Shown here: piece after piece, positions 1 to 5,397 of the stretch
How the letters are laid out: each line of letters begins with the position of its first letter
How positions within the stretch are numbered: the first letter of the stretch is position 1
Source of the DNA: Deltaproteobacteria bacterium
GTDB lineage: Bacteria; Desulfobacterota; Desulfovibrionia; Desulfovibrionales; Desulfovibrionaceae
Assembly (NCBI GenBank): GCA_020861205.1
Contig: JAJBSY010000082.1
Coordinates: forward strand, 1-5,976
Direction: 5' to 3'
DNA length: 5,976 nucleotides
Notes under the pieces: generated by a model
What the model was told of the DNA's origin: nothing
The model's database searches: none
What the model saw: the letters and a program-made list of their open reading frames with translations, nothing else
Translations under genes and position numbers: made by a program

Positions 1-1425
1 CTCGCCCCTCCCGCCGGAGCGCCGGGTTCCGACCCCGTCAACGGCAGGCGCGGCGACGAGGGGACGGGCAACCTGATCGATCTCGGCAACTTCACCGACG
101 GCGATGACGACACGCTTACCGTTGCCACCGTCACTATCAACGGGGTTGCCGTTCCCGTCGGCGCGGCCACGGATATCGGCGACGGGCTTACCGCCACGGT
201 CAACGCCGACGGCACGTGCACGATCACCGGCGTGTCCGGCGTCAAGCCCGCCGATCTCGACAAGATCGAGATCAGCGTCACGGTCAAGGATCAGCTCGGC
301 GCGGAATCGAACGAAGGCTCCGTCACTCTTAATCTGACTGACGCGAACGCCGGGCCGCAGGGTGATGCCATCTTCGCCAACGACCAGATCGCGGCCGCGC
401 TTTCCGGCACCCTTGACGGGCTGTTCACGGACCCGGAAGGCGACACGGTGCTTCTCACCTCCGTGACCTTCGGTTCCGAGACCAAGGACTGGGACGGGCT
501 GGGCAGCATCTCCATCGACGGCGAGCACGGCACGTTGACCGTCACCAATACGGGCGACGCAACGAACCCGAACTACACCTACACCTACGAGCCGCATGAC
601 ACGTCCGCGCCCGGTGATTCGGATTCCTTCTCCTTCACCGCCAAGGACAGTTTCGGCGAAGAGAGCACGGTGGACGGTTCGCTGAACATCACCCTTGAGG
701 GCATCGACCAGAACCTCGCCCAGGGCGAGACCGCCGACGGCACCGCCTTCGGCTGGGATACGGGTGTGACTGTCTCCGGCGAAGGCCACAACAACATCGT
801 CGGCGGCGCCGGCGACGACACGTTCACCCTGAAGGGTAGCGGCAGCGAACTGCACGCCGGGGCGGGCGACGACGTCATCACCGTGTCCGGTTCCGGGCAT
901 GAAGTACATGCCGACAGCGGCGAAAACGTCATCACCGTCTCGGGCGCGGGGCACCAGATCTACGGCGGCGGCGATGCCGACCACATCGACGGCCGTAACG
1001 GATCCGGCAACTTCCTCTTCGGCGGCGACGGCGACGACACCATCTACGCCGGCGCCAACGATACGGTCCGCGGCGGCCTCGGCGACGACGTCATGTACAG
1101 CGGCGAGGGCGAAACCTCGTTCGTCTGGGATGTCGAAGACATCGCCAGCGGCGGCCTGGACACGATCATGGACTTCTCCATGGACGACAAGCTGGTCTTT
1201 GACGACCTGTTCTCGGCCACGGGGACCTTCGACCTGGATGACGGCAAGCTGGTCATGGAAGTTTCCGTGGACAACGGCAACGCCAGCCAGACCGTGGAGG
1301 TGCACTTCTCCACGAGCGACAGCGGATACCAGGACTTCGTTACCGCCTACACCGACAACGCCGGCGACCAACAGGCCCAGGAAGCCTTGGTGGCGGCCCT
1401 CATCAAGGGCATTACCGGCTCCTGA
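1..1425 (+). CDS. RTX/VCBS-type secreted protein, C-terminal part (5' end outside window)
   Basis: The frame is open from base 1 to the TGA at 1423-1425 with no stop, so this is the last 474 residues of a longer protein. The internal GTG at 232 is only a codon, not a start. Residues 1-240 are rich in Asp, Gly, Thr and Val and read as two or more Ig/cadherin-like or VCBS-like beta domains; phrases such as DGDDDTLTV, FTDPEGDTV and SFSFTAKDSFGEES are typical. Residues 268-374 are calcium-binding RTX turns (see the repeat entry). Residues 375-474 resemble the C-terminal type I secretion target domain (VCA0849 type), with GGLDTIMDFSMDDKLVFDDLF-like residues and a hydrophobic tail ending GITGS. Such proteins leave through an ABC exporter/TolC-like channel and fold on external calcium; many are large adhesins. 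Adhesin versus enzyme cannot be decided without the N-terminus. The exporter genes are not in view. Confidence 0.88.
   Translation, partial: LAPPAGAPGSDPVNGRRGDEGTGNLIDLGNFTDGDDDTLTVATVTINGVAVPVGAATDIGDGLTATVNADGTCTITGVSGVKPADLDKIEISVTVKDQLGAESNEGSVTLNLTDANAGPQGDAIFANDQIAAALSGTLDGLFTDPEGDTVLLTSVTFGSETKDWDGLGSISIDGEHGTLTVTNTGDATNPNYTYTYEPHDTSAPGDSDSFSFTAKDSFGEESTVDGSLNITLEGIDQNLAQGETADGTAFGWDTGVTVSGEGHNNIVGGAGDDTFTLKGSGSELHAGAGDDVITVSGSGHEVHADSGENVITVSGAGHQIYGGGDADHIDGRNGSGNFLFGGDGDDTIYAGANDTVRGGLGDDVMYSGEGETSFVWDVEDIASGGLDTIMDFSMDDKLVFDDLFSATGTFDLDDGKLVMEVSVDNGNASQTVEVHFSTSDSGYQDFVTAYTDNAGDQQAQEALVAALIKGITGS
802..1122 (+). repeat. Six tandem RTX beta-roll units of about 18 residues
   Basis: The coding sequence repeats with a 54-base period: units start at 802, 856, 910, 964 (57 bases), 1021 (51 bases) and 1072 (51 bases). 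Each opens with a GGxGDDxxx-like nonapeptide (GGAGDDTFT, AGAGDDVIT, ADSGENVIT, GGGDADHID, GGDGDDTIY, GGLGDDVMY). A second, degenerate nonapeptide follows, such as VSGSGHEVH or VSGAGHQIY. Two nonapeptides make one turn of a parallel beta-roll in RTX proteins. The third unit has lost the DD pair (GEN), so its calcium site is probably weak. Confidence 0.85.
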
Positions 1426-1449
1426 TTCCGTCCGCGAACCTGTAACCTT

Positions 1450-1487
1450 CCGGGACCGGAGCGAACGCTCCGGTCCCGGTTTCTTTA
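1450..1487 (+). terminator. Rho-independent terminator of the RTX gene
   Basis: A perfect 14-bp stem (1450-1463 paired with 1466-1479) closes on two unpaired A residues, in practice a GAAC tetraloop. It is followed by the T-rich run TTTCTTT. It begins 24 bases after the RTX stop codon, so it should end that transcript and separate it from the phospholipase gene. Confidence 0.9.
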
Positions 1488-1491
1488 TACC

Positions 1492-1519
1492 TTGCCGTCA
1501 CCGGCCCGATGCTTATATG
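1492..1519 (+). promoter_or_regulatory. Weak candidate promoter for the phospholipase/membrane protein pair
   Basis: TTGCCG (1492-1497) and TATATG (1514-1519) are 16 bases apart, directly after the RTX terminator and just before the next gene. The expected transcription start, near 1526, would leave only a few bases of leader before the ATG at 1529. The mRNA would then be almost leaderless, or translation would start further in. The match is modest and the call rests mostly on position. Confidence 0.22.
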
Positions 1520-1528
1520 ATTGGGGTA

Positions 1529-2431
1529 ATGACACGCCTTCTTTCACTCATGCTTGCCATGGCGGCTGGGGCCGCGTTGGTGTTGCTCGTCCCGGACGCC
1601 GCCTACGCCTGGGGGCCGGGCGCGCACATGGTCACGGGGAACTGGATACTCCAGCACCTGGCGCTGCTGCCGTCTTTCGTCGCGGAACCGCTCGCGCGGT
1701 TTTCCGGCTTCTTCCTGCACGGCTGCCTGAGCGCGGACATCTTCATCGGCAAGGGCAGCGTCGCCAAAAAAGGGCACAGCCATAACTGGGAAAGCGGCCT
1801 CGCGCTCCTGGCGCGGGCCAAGTCCGCGCGTTCGCGCGCCTACGCCTACGGCTATCTATCCCACCTGGCGGCGGATACCGTGGCCCACAACGTGTTCGTG
1901 CCGTCCCTGTTTTCGCTCGCGCCCGGTAACGGCAGAATGGCCCACGTTTACCTCGAAATGCAGGCGGACCGGATGCTCTCCTGGGATAAGGCCCTGGCCC
2001 TGGCTGTTTTTCATGCGCACGGCAGTAAGAATACGGGCCGGATGCTCCAGAAGACATTGCGCCGCAACGCTTTTAAATTTCGGCTGCAATCCGGCGTGTA
2101 TCAGGGCAGTATCGCGGTAGGCGGCAGCGCCTTGTGGCGGCGCTCGCTCCAGGCCGTGGACAGCCTGTTGCCGGGCCATGTGGCGGCTTCCCGCCTGGCC
2201 GATCTGCTCGAAACGGCGACGGGCGCGGTGGTTGACGTACTCCGTAACGGAGAAACGTCGCCGGTTTTCGCACTCGATCCCGTCGGCACCGCCGCCCTGG
2301 CCGAAGCCGTGGCGTTCCGCACCGGCCAGGGATTTCTCCCGTCCGGCGCGCCCGTTGACGCCGTTTCGCTTCCCGAGGCGTTACGGTCATTGCCGGTTCT
2401 GGAACCGGCCAAACCCAAGGTGGCCGTATGA
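1529..2431 (+). CDS. Exported zinc-dependent phospholipase C family protein
   Basis: This 300-residue protein has a Sec signal peptide: MTRLL, a hydrophobic core, and cleavage after DAAYA at residue 27. The mature chain would start at Trp28. In bacterial zinc phospholipase C (alpha-toxin/PC-PLC family, PF00882) the mature N-terminal Trp is itself a zinc ligand. The other expected ligands appear in order: His33, Asp70, His83 or His85, His112, Asp116, His120, His139 and Glu143. The core motif SHLAADTVAH (111-120) is characteristic. Known members hydrolyse phospholipid head groups outside the cytoplasm; the substrate here is not determined. After about residue 150 the sequence is not recognisable. 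ATG 1529 fits the signal peptide best; ATG 1517 in the same frame adds four residues, and neither has a good ribosome site (only GGGG at 1523-1526). The stop overlaps the next start. Confidence 0.85.
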   Translation: MTRLLSLMLAMAAGAALVLLVPDAAYAWGPGAHMVTGNWILQHLALLPSFVAEPLARFSGFFLHGCLSADIFIGKGSVAKKGHSHNWESGLALLARAKSARSRAYAYGYLSHLAADTVAHNVFVPSLFSLAPGNGRMAHVYLEMQADRMLSWDKALALAVFHAHGSKNTGRMLQKTLRRNAFKFRLQSGVYQGSIAVGGSALWRRSLQAVDSLLPGHVAASRLADLLETATGAVVDVLRNGETSPVFALDPVGTAALAEAVAFRTGQGFLPSGAPVDAVSLPEALRSLPVLEPAKPKVAV

Positions 2432-3450
2432 AGCCGACCGCGTCCCGCATCCTGAAATACCTTCTGCTGGCCATCGCCGTGCTGGCGGTGCTGATCGTTC
2501 TGTTCATCAACCACAACCTGGCGTCCCTGGCCGACATGCTGTATCCCGGGAGTATGCCGTGGGCGCACGGCATACTGCTCATCGTTGAAGGAGCGGCCTT
2601 TTTCTGGTTCTGGCGGGCGGTTTTCGGCGGACGCGAGCACCTGCTGTACGCGGATGACGATACCCCGGAAGGGCGTCAAGCCTTTGCCCTCGAACTCGCG
2701 CGCAGGCTGCGGACGAATCCGCACCTCCGGGAGGCGGGAATCGCGCCGCCGGACCCGGACGATACGGAAGGCCTCCGCCGCTGCCTCGCTCTTTTGAACG
2801 AGAAGGCGGACGGGGAAATCGAGCAGAGCGCGAGGCGGATTTTTCTGGCGACGGCTCTTTCCCAGAACGGAAAATTGGACGCCCTGATTGTTTTCACGTC
2901 GCTTTGCCGCCTGGTATGGCGCATTTCCGCCATATACAACCAGCGCCCCCACCCCCGTGAAATTCTTTCCCTGTACTGGGCGGTGGTTACCACGACCTTT
3001 CTGGCCCTGTCCCTGGAGGAGCTTGATATCACGACGGAAATAGGCGTCGGCTTCGGCCAGGCGCTGCACGCCATGGCCCCGGCTGGTCTGACCGCGAGCA
3101 TCCCCTTCGCGGGCAAGGCGCTGCAAACCGTGACCTCGGCTGCCATCGACGGTACGGCCAACTGCTACCTCGCCCTTCGCGCCGGTATCATCACGCGCAA
3201 CGCCTTCGCGTATGCCTTTGCCGCAAAGCGTCCCTCCCGCGCGGCGGTCTTCCGTGAGGCCGGCGGGCTCCTGCTTTCCATGTCAACGTCCCTCATGGAC
3301 AAGCTGGGCGTCGGCGTCGCCGACGCGCTGACCGGCGCGGTACGGACGGCGCAGACCAAGACCGTGCGGGCGAGCAGGGGAATCGTGCGGAGTATCGGGG
3401 CCGGGTTTCGCGTCAAATCACGGGAAACGGACCAGGGCGAATCCGGTTGA
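2428..3450 (+). CDS. Membrane protein resembling DUF697/YcjF family
   Basis: This is a 340-residue protein. Its ATG (2428-2430) overlaps the phospholipase stop as ATGA, and AAGG at 2417-2420 is a suitably placed ribosome site, so translation is probably coupled. Two N-terminal membrane segments are clear, at about 10-27 and 45-64. A charged, helical, probably soluble stretch follows (about 68-136). The C-terminal half (about 140-258) is amphipathic to hydrophobic. The pattern GKLDALIVFTSLCRLVWRI (148-166), the Leu/Thr-rich segment 181-197 and IPFAGKALQTVTSAAIDGTA (225-244) match my memory of DUF697/YcjF-like proteins, in which a helical membrane domain ends with a Gly/Thr/Ala-rich helix. The tail (about 285-340) is basic. 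The function of the family is poorly known. The family call is by eye only, and the placement in the envelope is inferred. Confidence 0.72.
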   Translation: MKPTASRILKYLLLAIAVLAVLIVLFINHNLASLADMLYPGSMPWAHGILLIVEGAAFFWFWRAVFGGREHLLYADDDTPEGRQAFALELARRLRTNPHLREAGIAPPDPDDTEGLRRCLALLNEKADGEIEQSARRIFLATALSQNGKLDALIVFTSLCRLVWRISAIYNQRPHPREILSLYWAVVTTTFLALSLEELDITTEIGVGFGQALHAMAPAGLTASIPFAGKALQTVTSAAIDGTANCYLALRAGIITRNAFAYAFAAKRPSRAAVFREAGGLLLSMSTSLMDKLGVGVADALTGAVRTAQTKTVRASRGIVRSIGAGFRVKSRETDQGESG

Positions 3451-3489
3451 TTTACGCGGGCACAGTCCTCCGAGCTGGAATGCATATCA

Positions 3490-3521
3490 AACAAAAAAGG
3501 CCTGTTCAGGCCTTTTTTGTT
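3490..3521. terminator. Bidirectional terminator between convergent genes
   Basis: A perfect 15-bp stem (3490-3504 with 3507-3521) has a two-base loop. Six A residues on the left arm and six T residues on the right arm flank a GGCCTG/CAGGCC core. Read from either strand, the hairpin is followed by a U-run, so it can stop both the plus-strand membrane protein gene (stop at 3450) and the minus-strand regulator gene (stop at 3542). Confidence 0.9.
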
Positions 3522-3541
3522 GCTCGGAAAATGGGGGGTGC

Positions 3542-4639
3542 TTAGTCCAGGTCCGCGAACTTTATCGCGATCTCGGCCACGGCATCCCGAATTTCTTCAA
3601 ACGCTTCGACCACCTCGGGGTCAAAGTGCGTTCCCTTCCCCTCGCGGATAATGGCGTACGCCTCCCCGTGCGACATGGGCTCCTTGTACGGCCGGCGGCT
3701 GATAAGCGCGTCATACACGTCAACGATGGCCATCATGCGGGCGGAGAGGGGGATGCTTTCGCCGGAAATGCCTTCCGGATATCCGTTGCCGTCCCATTTT
3801 TCATGGTGATAGTAGGCGATCTCCCGGGCCGTGTTGAGGAACGTCTCCTCCGTGCCCAGGGTTTTGGCCGCAGCGTCCAGCGTTTCACGGCCGTAGACCG
3901 TATGCCGCTTCATTTCCTCAAACTCTTCCGGCGTCAGGCGGCCGGGTTTCAACAGTATGCGATCCGGTACGCCCACCTTGCCGATGTCGTGCAGGGGGGC
4001 CGTCTTGTATATCAGCTCGATTATTTTCGGCGTGAGCTCCTCGGCGAATTTCGGCTTGCGGGCAAGGTGCTTCGCCAGCTCGTGGATGTAGTACTGGGTC
4101 CGCCGGATGTGGTGGCCGGTTTCGTTGTCCCGCGTTTCCGCGAGCGAGGCCATGGAAATAATCAGGGCGTCCTGCAAGGCTTCCAGTTGGAGGGTGCGCT
4201 TCTTGACCTGATCTTCCAGGATGTCGTTTTGTTCTTGCAGGAAGGAGCGGGCCTGTTTCAGCGCCAGATGCGTCTGAACCCGGGCCATGAGAATGGCGGG
4301 CGTTATGGGCTTGGTTATGTAGTCCACCGCGCCGAGCTCGAAGCCCTTCGTCTCATCCTCGTCCTGGCTTTTGGCGGTCAGGAAAATGATCGGAATGGTC
4401 GCCGTGGCGGGATTCGCCTGCAATTGGCGGCAAACCTCGTAGCCGTCCATGCCGGGCATCATGATGTCCAGGAGGATGAGGTCGGGATGCGGTTCGGCGA
4501 AGGCGATCTGTAACGCCTTCTGGCCGTTTGTCGCCACCTTGTTCTTATATTGATCTCCCAGAAGGCCGCACAGCAGCGTGATGTTGTCCGGGGTATCGTC
4601 AACAACAAGAATGGTTTGTTTCTCTGCAACTGGGGCCAC
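3542..4639 (-). CDS. Response regulator with HD-GYP c-di-GMP phosphodiesterase domain
   Basis: The protein has 365 residues from the GTG at 4639-4637. The receiver domain (about 8-125) has the acidic pair Asp14/Asp15, the phosphoacceptor Asp58 in LLDIMMPGMDG, Thr88 and Lys110. A helical, coiled-coil-like linker follows (126-160), then an HD-GYP domain (about 160-350). That domain has HDIGKVGVPD (217-226), His246, the signature HHEKWDGNGYP (278-288) and Asp307 in DVYDAL. All metal-binding residues expected of an active enzyme are present. HD-GYP proteins hydrolyse cyclic di-GMP to pGpG or GMP in the cytoplasm; the RpfG-type arrangement couples this to a sensor kinase. No kinase gene is adjacent, so the partner is unknown. 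The gene appears to be transcribed alone, between its own promoter and the bidirectional terminator. Confidence 0.95.
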   Translation of the reverse strand: MAPVAEKQTILVVDDTPDNITLLCGLLGDQYKNKVATNGQKALQIAFAEPHPDLILLDIMMPGMDGYEVCRQLQANPATATIPIIFLTAKSQDEDETKGFELGAVDYITKPITPAILMARVQTHLALKQARSFLQEQNDILEDQVKKRTLQLEALQDALIISMASLAETRDNETGHHIRRTQYYIHELAKHLARKPKFAEELTPKIIELIYKTAPLHDIGKVGVPDRILLKPGRLTPEEFEEMKRHTVYGRETLDAAAKTLGTEETFLNTAREIAYYHHEKWDGNGYPEGISGESIPLSARMMAIVDVYDALISRRPYKEPMSHGEAYAIIREGKGTHFDPEVVEAFEEIRDAVAEIAIKFADLD

Positions 4640-4643
4640 GTAT

Positions 4644-4650
4644 CTTCCTC
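4644..4650 (-). promoter_or_regulatory. Ribosome binding site fixing the regulator start
   Basis: On the minus strand GAGGAAG lies just upstream of the GTG at 4639-4637; its GAGG core is seven bases from the start codon. This favours GTG over the in-frame TTG at 4693, which would add 18 residues (MCRPTTNLKNGRANRGRY) that are not part of a receiver fold and has no ribosome site. Confidence 0.8.
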
Positions 4651-4717
4651 GATTTGCGCGTCCGTTTTTCAGGTTTGTTGTCGGGCGGCACAAAATTCTT
4701 TTTTATTATTTATTATT

Positions 4718-4741
4718 GCATGGAGAATGATAATTCCATGC
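4718..4741. repeat. Inverted repeat in the leader of the regulator gene
   Basis: GCATGGA (4718-4724) and TCCATGC (4735-4741) form a perfect 7-bp inverted repeat around ten bases that include GAGAATGATAAT (4723-4734 region). The centre resembles two tandem Fur-box hexamers (GATAAT), but the inverted third hexamer is missing. It would fall just downstream of the predicted transcription start, in an unusually AT-rich stretch (about 4692-4735). It could be an operator, an mRNA hairpin, or chance. Confidence 0.3.
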
Positions 4742-4751
4742 CTGATTCTGA

Positions 4752-4780
4752 AGTATATGCATTGCTCGCAAACTAGGCAA
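4752..4780 (-). promoter_or_regulatory. Sigma70-like promoter of the HD-GYP regulator gene
   Basis: Read on the minus strand, TTGCCT (-35, at 4775-4780) and TATACT (-10, at 4752-4757) are separated by exactly 17 bases, giving 4/6 and 5/6 consensus matches. The start would be near 4745, with a leader of about 105 bases to the GTG. It sits immediately after the ridA terminator candidate. A 7-bp inverted repeat, GCATTGC/GCAATGC (4759-4765 and 4777-4783), spans the spacer and part of the -35, where a repressor could bind. Confidence 0.6.
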
Positions 4781-4788
4781 TGCTCTGC

Positions 4789-4816
4789 AAAAGAAAAACT
4801 CGTGCAACCTGCCGAG
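4789..4816 (-). terminator. Candidate Rho-independent terminator of ridA
   Basis: On the minus strand a short stem (CTCGGCA with TGC-A-CGAG, one bulged A, GGT loop; 4799-4816) is followed by TTTTTCTTTT (4798-4789). It begins 37 bases after the ridA stop. The stem is short and imperfect, but the long T tract and the position before the next promoter support it. Confidence 0.5.
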
Positions 4817-4852
4817 AACCGCGACCGCTCTGAATATTTTCGAACGATTCCG

Positions 4853-5227
4853 TTACGGTTTTCCGGCGATAGCCTCTATCTCCACCATGGCGTCCCTGGG
4901 GAGCCGCGCAACTTCAAAACAGCTCCGGGCGGGAAACGGCTGGTGAAAATACTCCGCATAGATGGCGTTAAGTTCAGCGAAGTTGGCAAGATCGCTCAGG
5001 AACACGGTGGTTTTGAGAACGTTGGAGAGTGAACTTCCGCCAGCCTCCAGAATTGCCCGCAGGTTGTTGCAGGCATTATGGACCTGTGCCGCGAACGAAC
5101 CGGGAAGATTGCCGTCGAGATCCATACCGAGCTGCCCGGAAACGAAAAGAAGATTGCCGGAAACCCTCGCCTGCACGTAGGGGCCGATAGCTGCGGGAGC
5201 CTTGGGGGTTGCGATACTGTCAGTCAT
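4853..5227 (-). CDS. ridA: RidA family reactive enamine/imine deaminase
   Basis: A 124-residue protein, the normal length for the YjgF/YER057c/UK114 family. It contains PAAIGPYVQA (11-20), LFVSGQLGMD (27-36), NVLKTTVFLSDLANF (69-83) and PARSCFEVARLP (99-110), and ends IEAIAGKP. Arg101, Cys103 and Glu116 align with the active-site region of Escherichia coli RidA, where the Arg binds the substrate carboxylate. RidA hydrolyses 2-aminoacrylate and related enamines made by PLP enzymes such as threonine/serine dehydratase, protecting PLP enzymes from damage. It works in the cytoplasm as a trimer. The start is the ATG at 5227-5225, because AAGGAG (5241-5236) lies eight bases upstream. An in-frame upstream start at 5278 would add a 17-residue basic extension and is not favoured. 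Confidence 0.93.
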   Translation of the reverse strand: MTDSIATPKAPAAIGPYVQARVSGNLLFVSGQLGMDLDGNLPGSFAAQVHNACNNLRAILEAGGSSLSNVLKTTVFLSDLANFAELNAIYAEYFHQPFPARSCFEVARLPRDAMVEIEAIAGKP

Positions 5228-5235
5228 CGTTGTTT

Positions 5236-5241
5236 CTCCTT
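5236..5241 (-). promoter_or_regulatory. Ribosome binding site of ridA
   Basis: AAGGAG on the minus strand, eight bases before the ATG at 5227, is a near-ideal Shine-Dalgarno sequence and decides the start. Confidence 0.85.
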
Positions 5242-5281
5242 GGCGGGGCGGACCTTTTATTTTATGTAACCGATTCAATCC

Positions 5282-5309
5282 TATATACTGACGGGCCTGA
5301 AGAAGGCAA
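5282..5309 (-). promoter_or_regulatory. Candidate promoter of ridA
   Basis: On the minus strand TTGCCT (5304-5309) and TATATA (5282-5287) are 16 bases apart, placing the start near 5275 and giving a leader of about 48 bases. The -35 hexamer is the same as that proposed for the regulator gene. Two CAGGCC direct repeats (5294-5299 and 5310-5315), 16 bases apart, flank the -35 and could be protein-binding sites, but nothing further supports that. Confidence 0.45.
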
Positions 5310-5397
5310 GGCCTGTGGGGAATATGTCTTTTCCTGTATTATTGAAACGCGCGAGGGCTTCATGGTACGTGTAAACCGGGCCCGCCGGAGTTATCCA

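Noticed and set aside
232..234. GTG as the start of the RTX protein
   Set aside because: The frame is open back to base 1 and the upstream residues continue the same beta-domain style, so the gene begins outside the window.
802..1122. CRISPR-like or other non-coding tandem repeat
   Set aside because: The 54-base period is in frame with the protein and encodes RTX turns; the units diverge at the DNA level and there are no unique spacers.
899..1528. Plus-strand frame that continues into the phospholipase gene from 899
   Set aside because: It overlaps the RTX repeats in another frame, is low-complexity Thr/Ser/Ala/Arg, and crosses a strong terminator. The signal peptide shows that the real start is near 1529.
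2101..3126. Long open frame (341 codons) on the minus strand, antisense to the phospholipase and membrane protein genes
   Set aside because: Its translation is Arg/Gly/Pro-rich with no recognisable fold, as expected from the opposite strand of GC-rich coding DNA. The plus-strand genes have a signal peptide, metal ligands and membrane segments.
3626..4513. Open frame of 295 codons on the plus strand opposite the HD-GYP regulator
   Set aside because: It is the mirror of a well-recognised gene; its product shows no family motif and no ribosome site was seen.
4640..4693. TTG at 4693 as the start of the HD-GYP regulator
   Set aside because: It has no ribosome site and adds residues foreign to a receiver domain, while the GTG at 4639 has GAGGAAG correctly placed.
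5337..5342. TATTAT as the -10 of a promoter for the CDF gene
   Set aside because: The sequence 17 bases upstream (TGTGGG) does not resemble a -35 element, and TG lies directly against the hexamer rather than one base away, so support is too weak for a feature.
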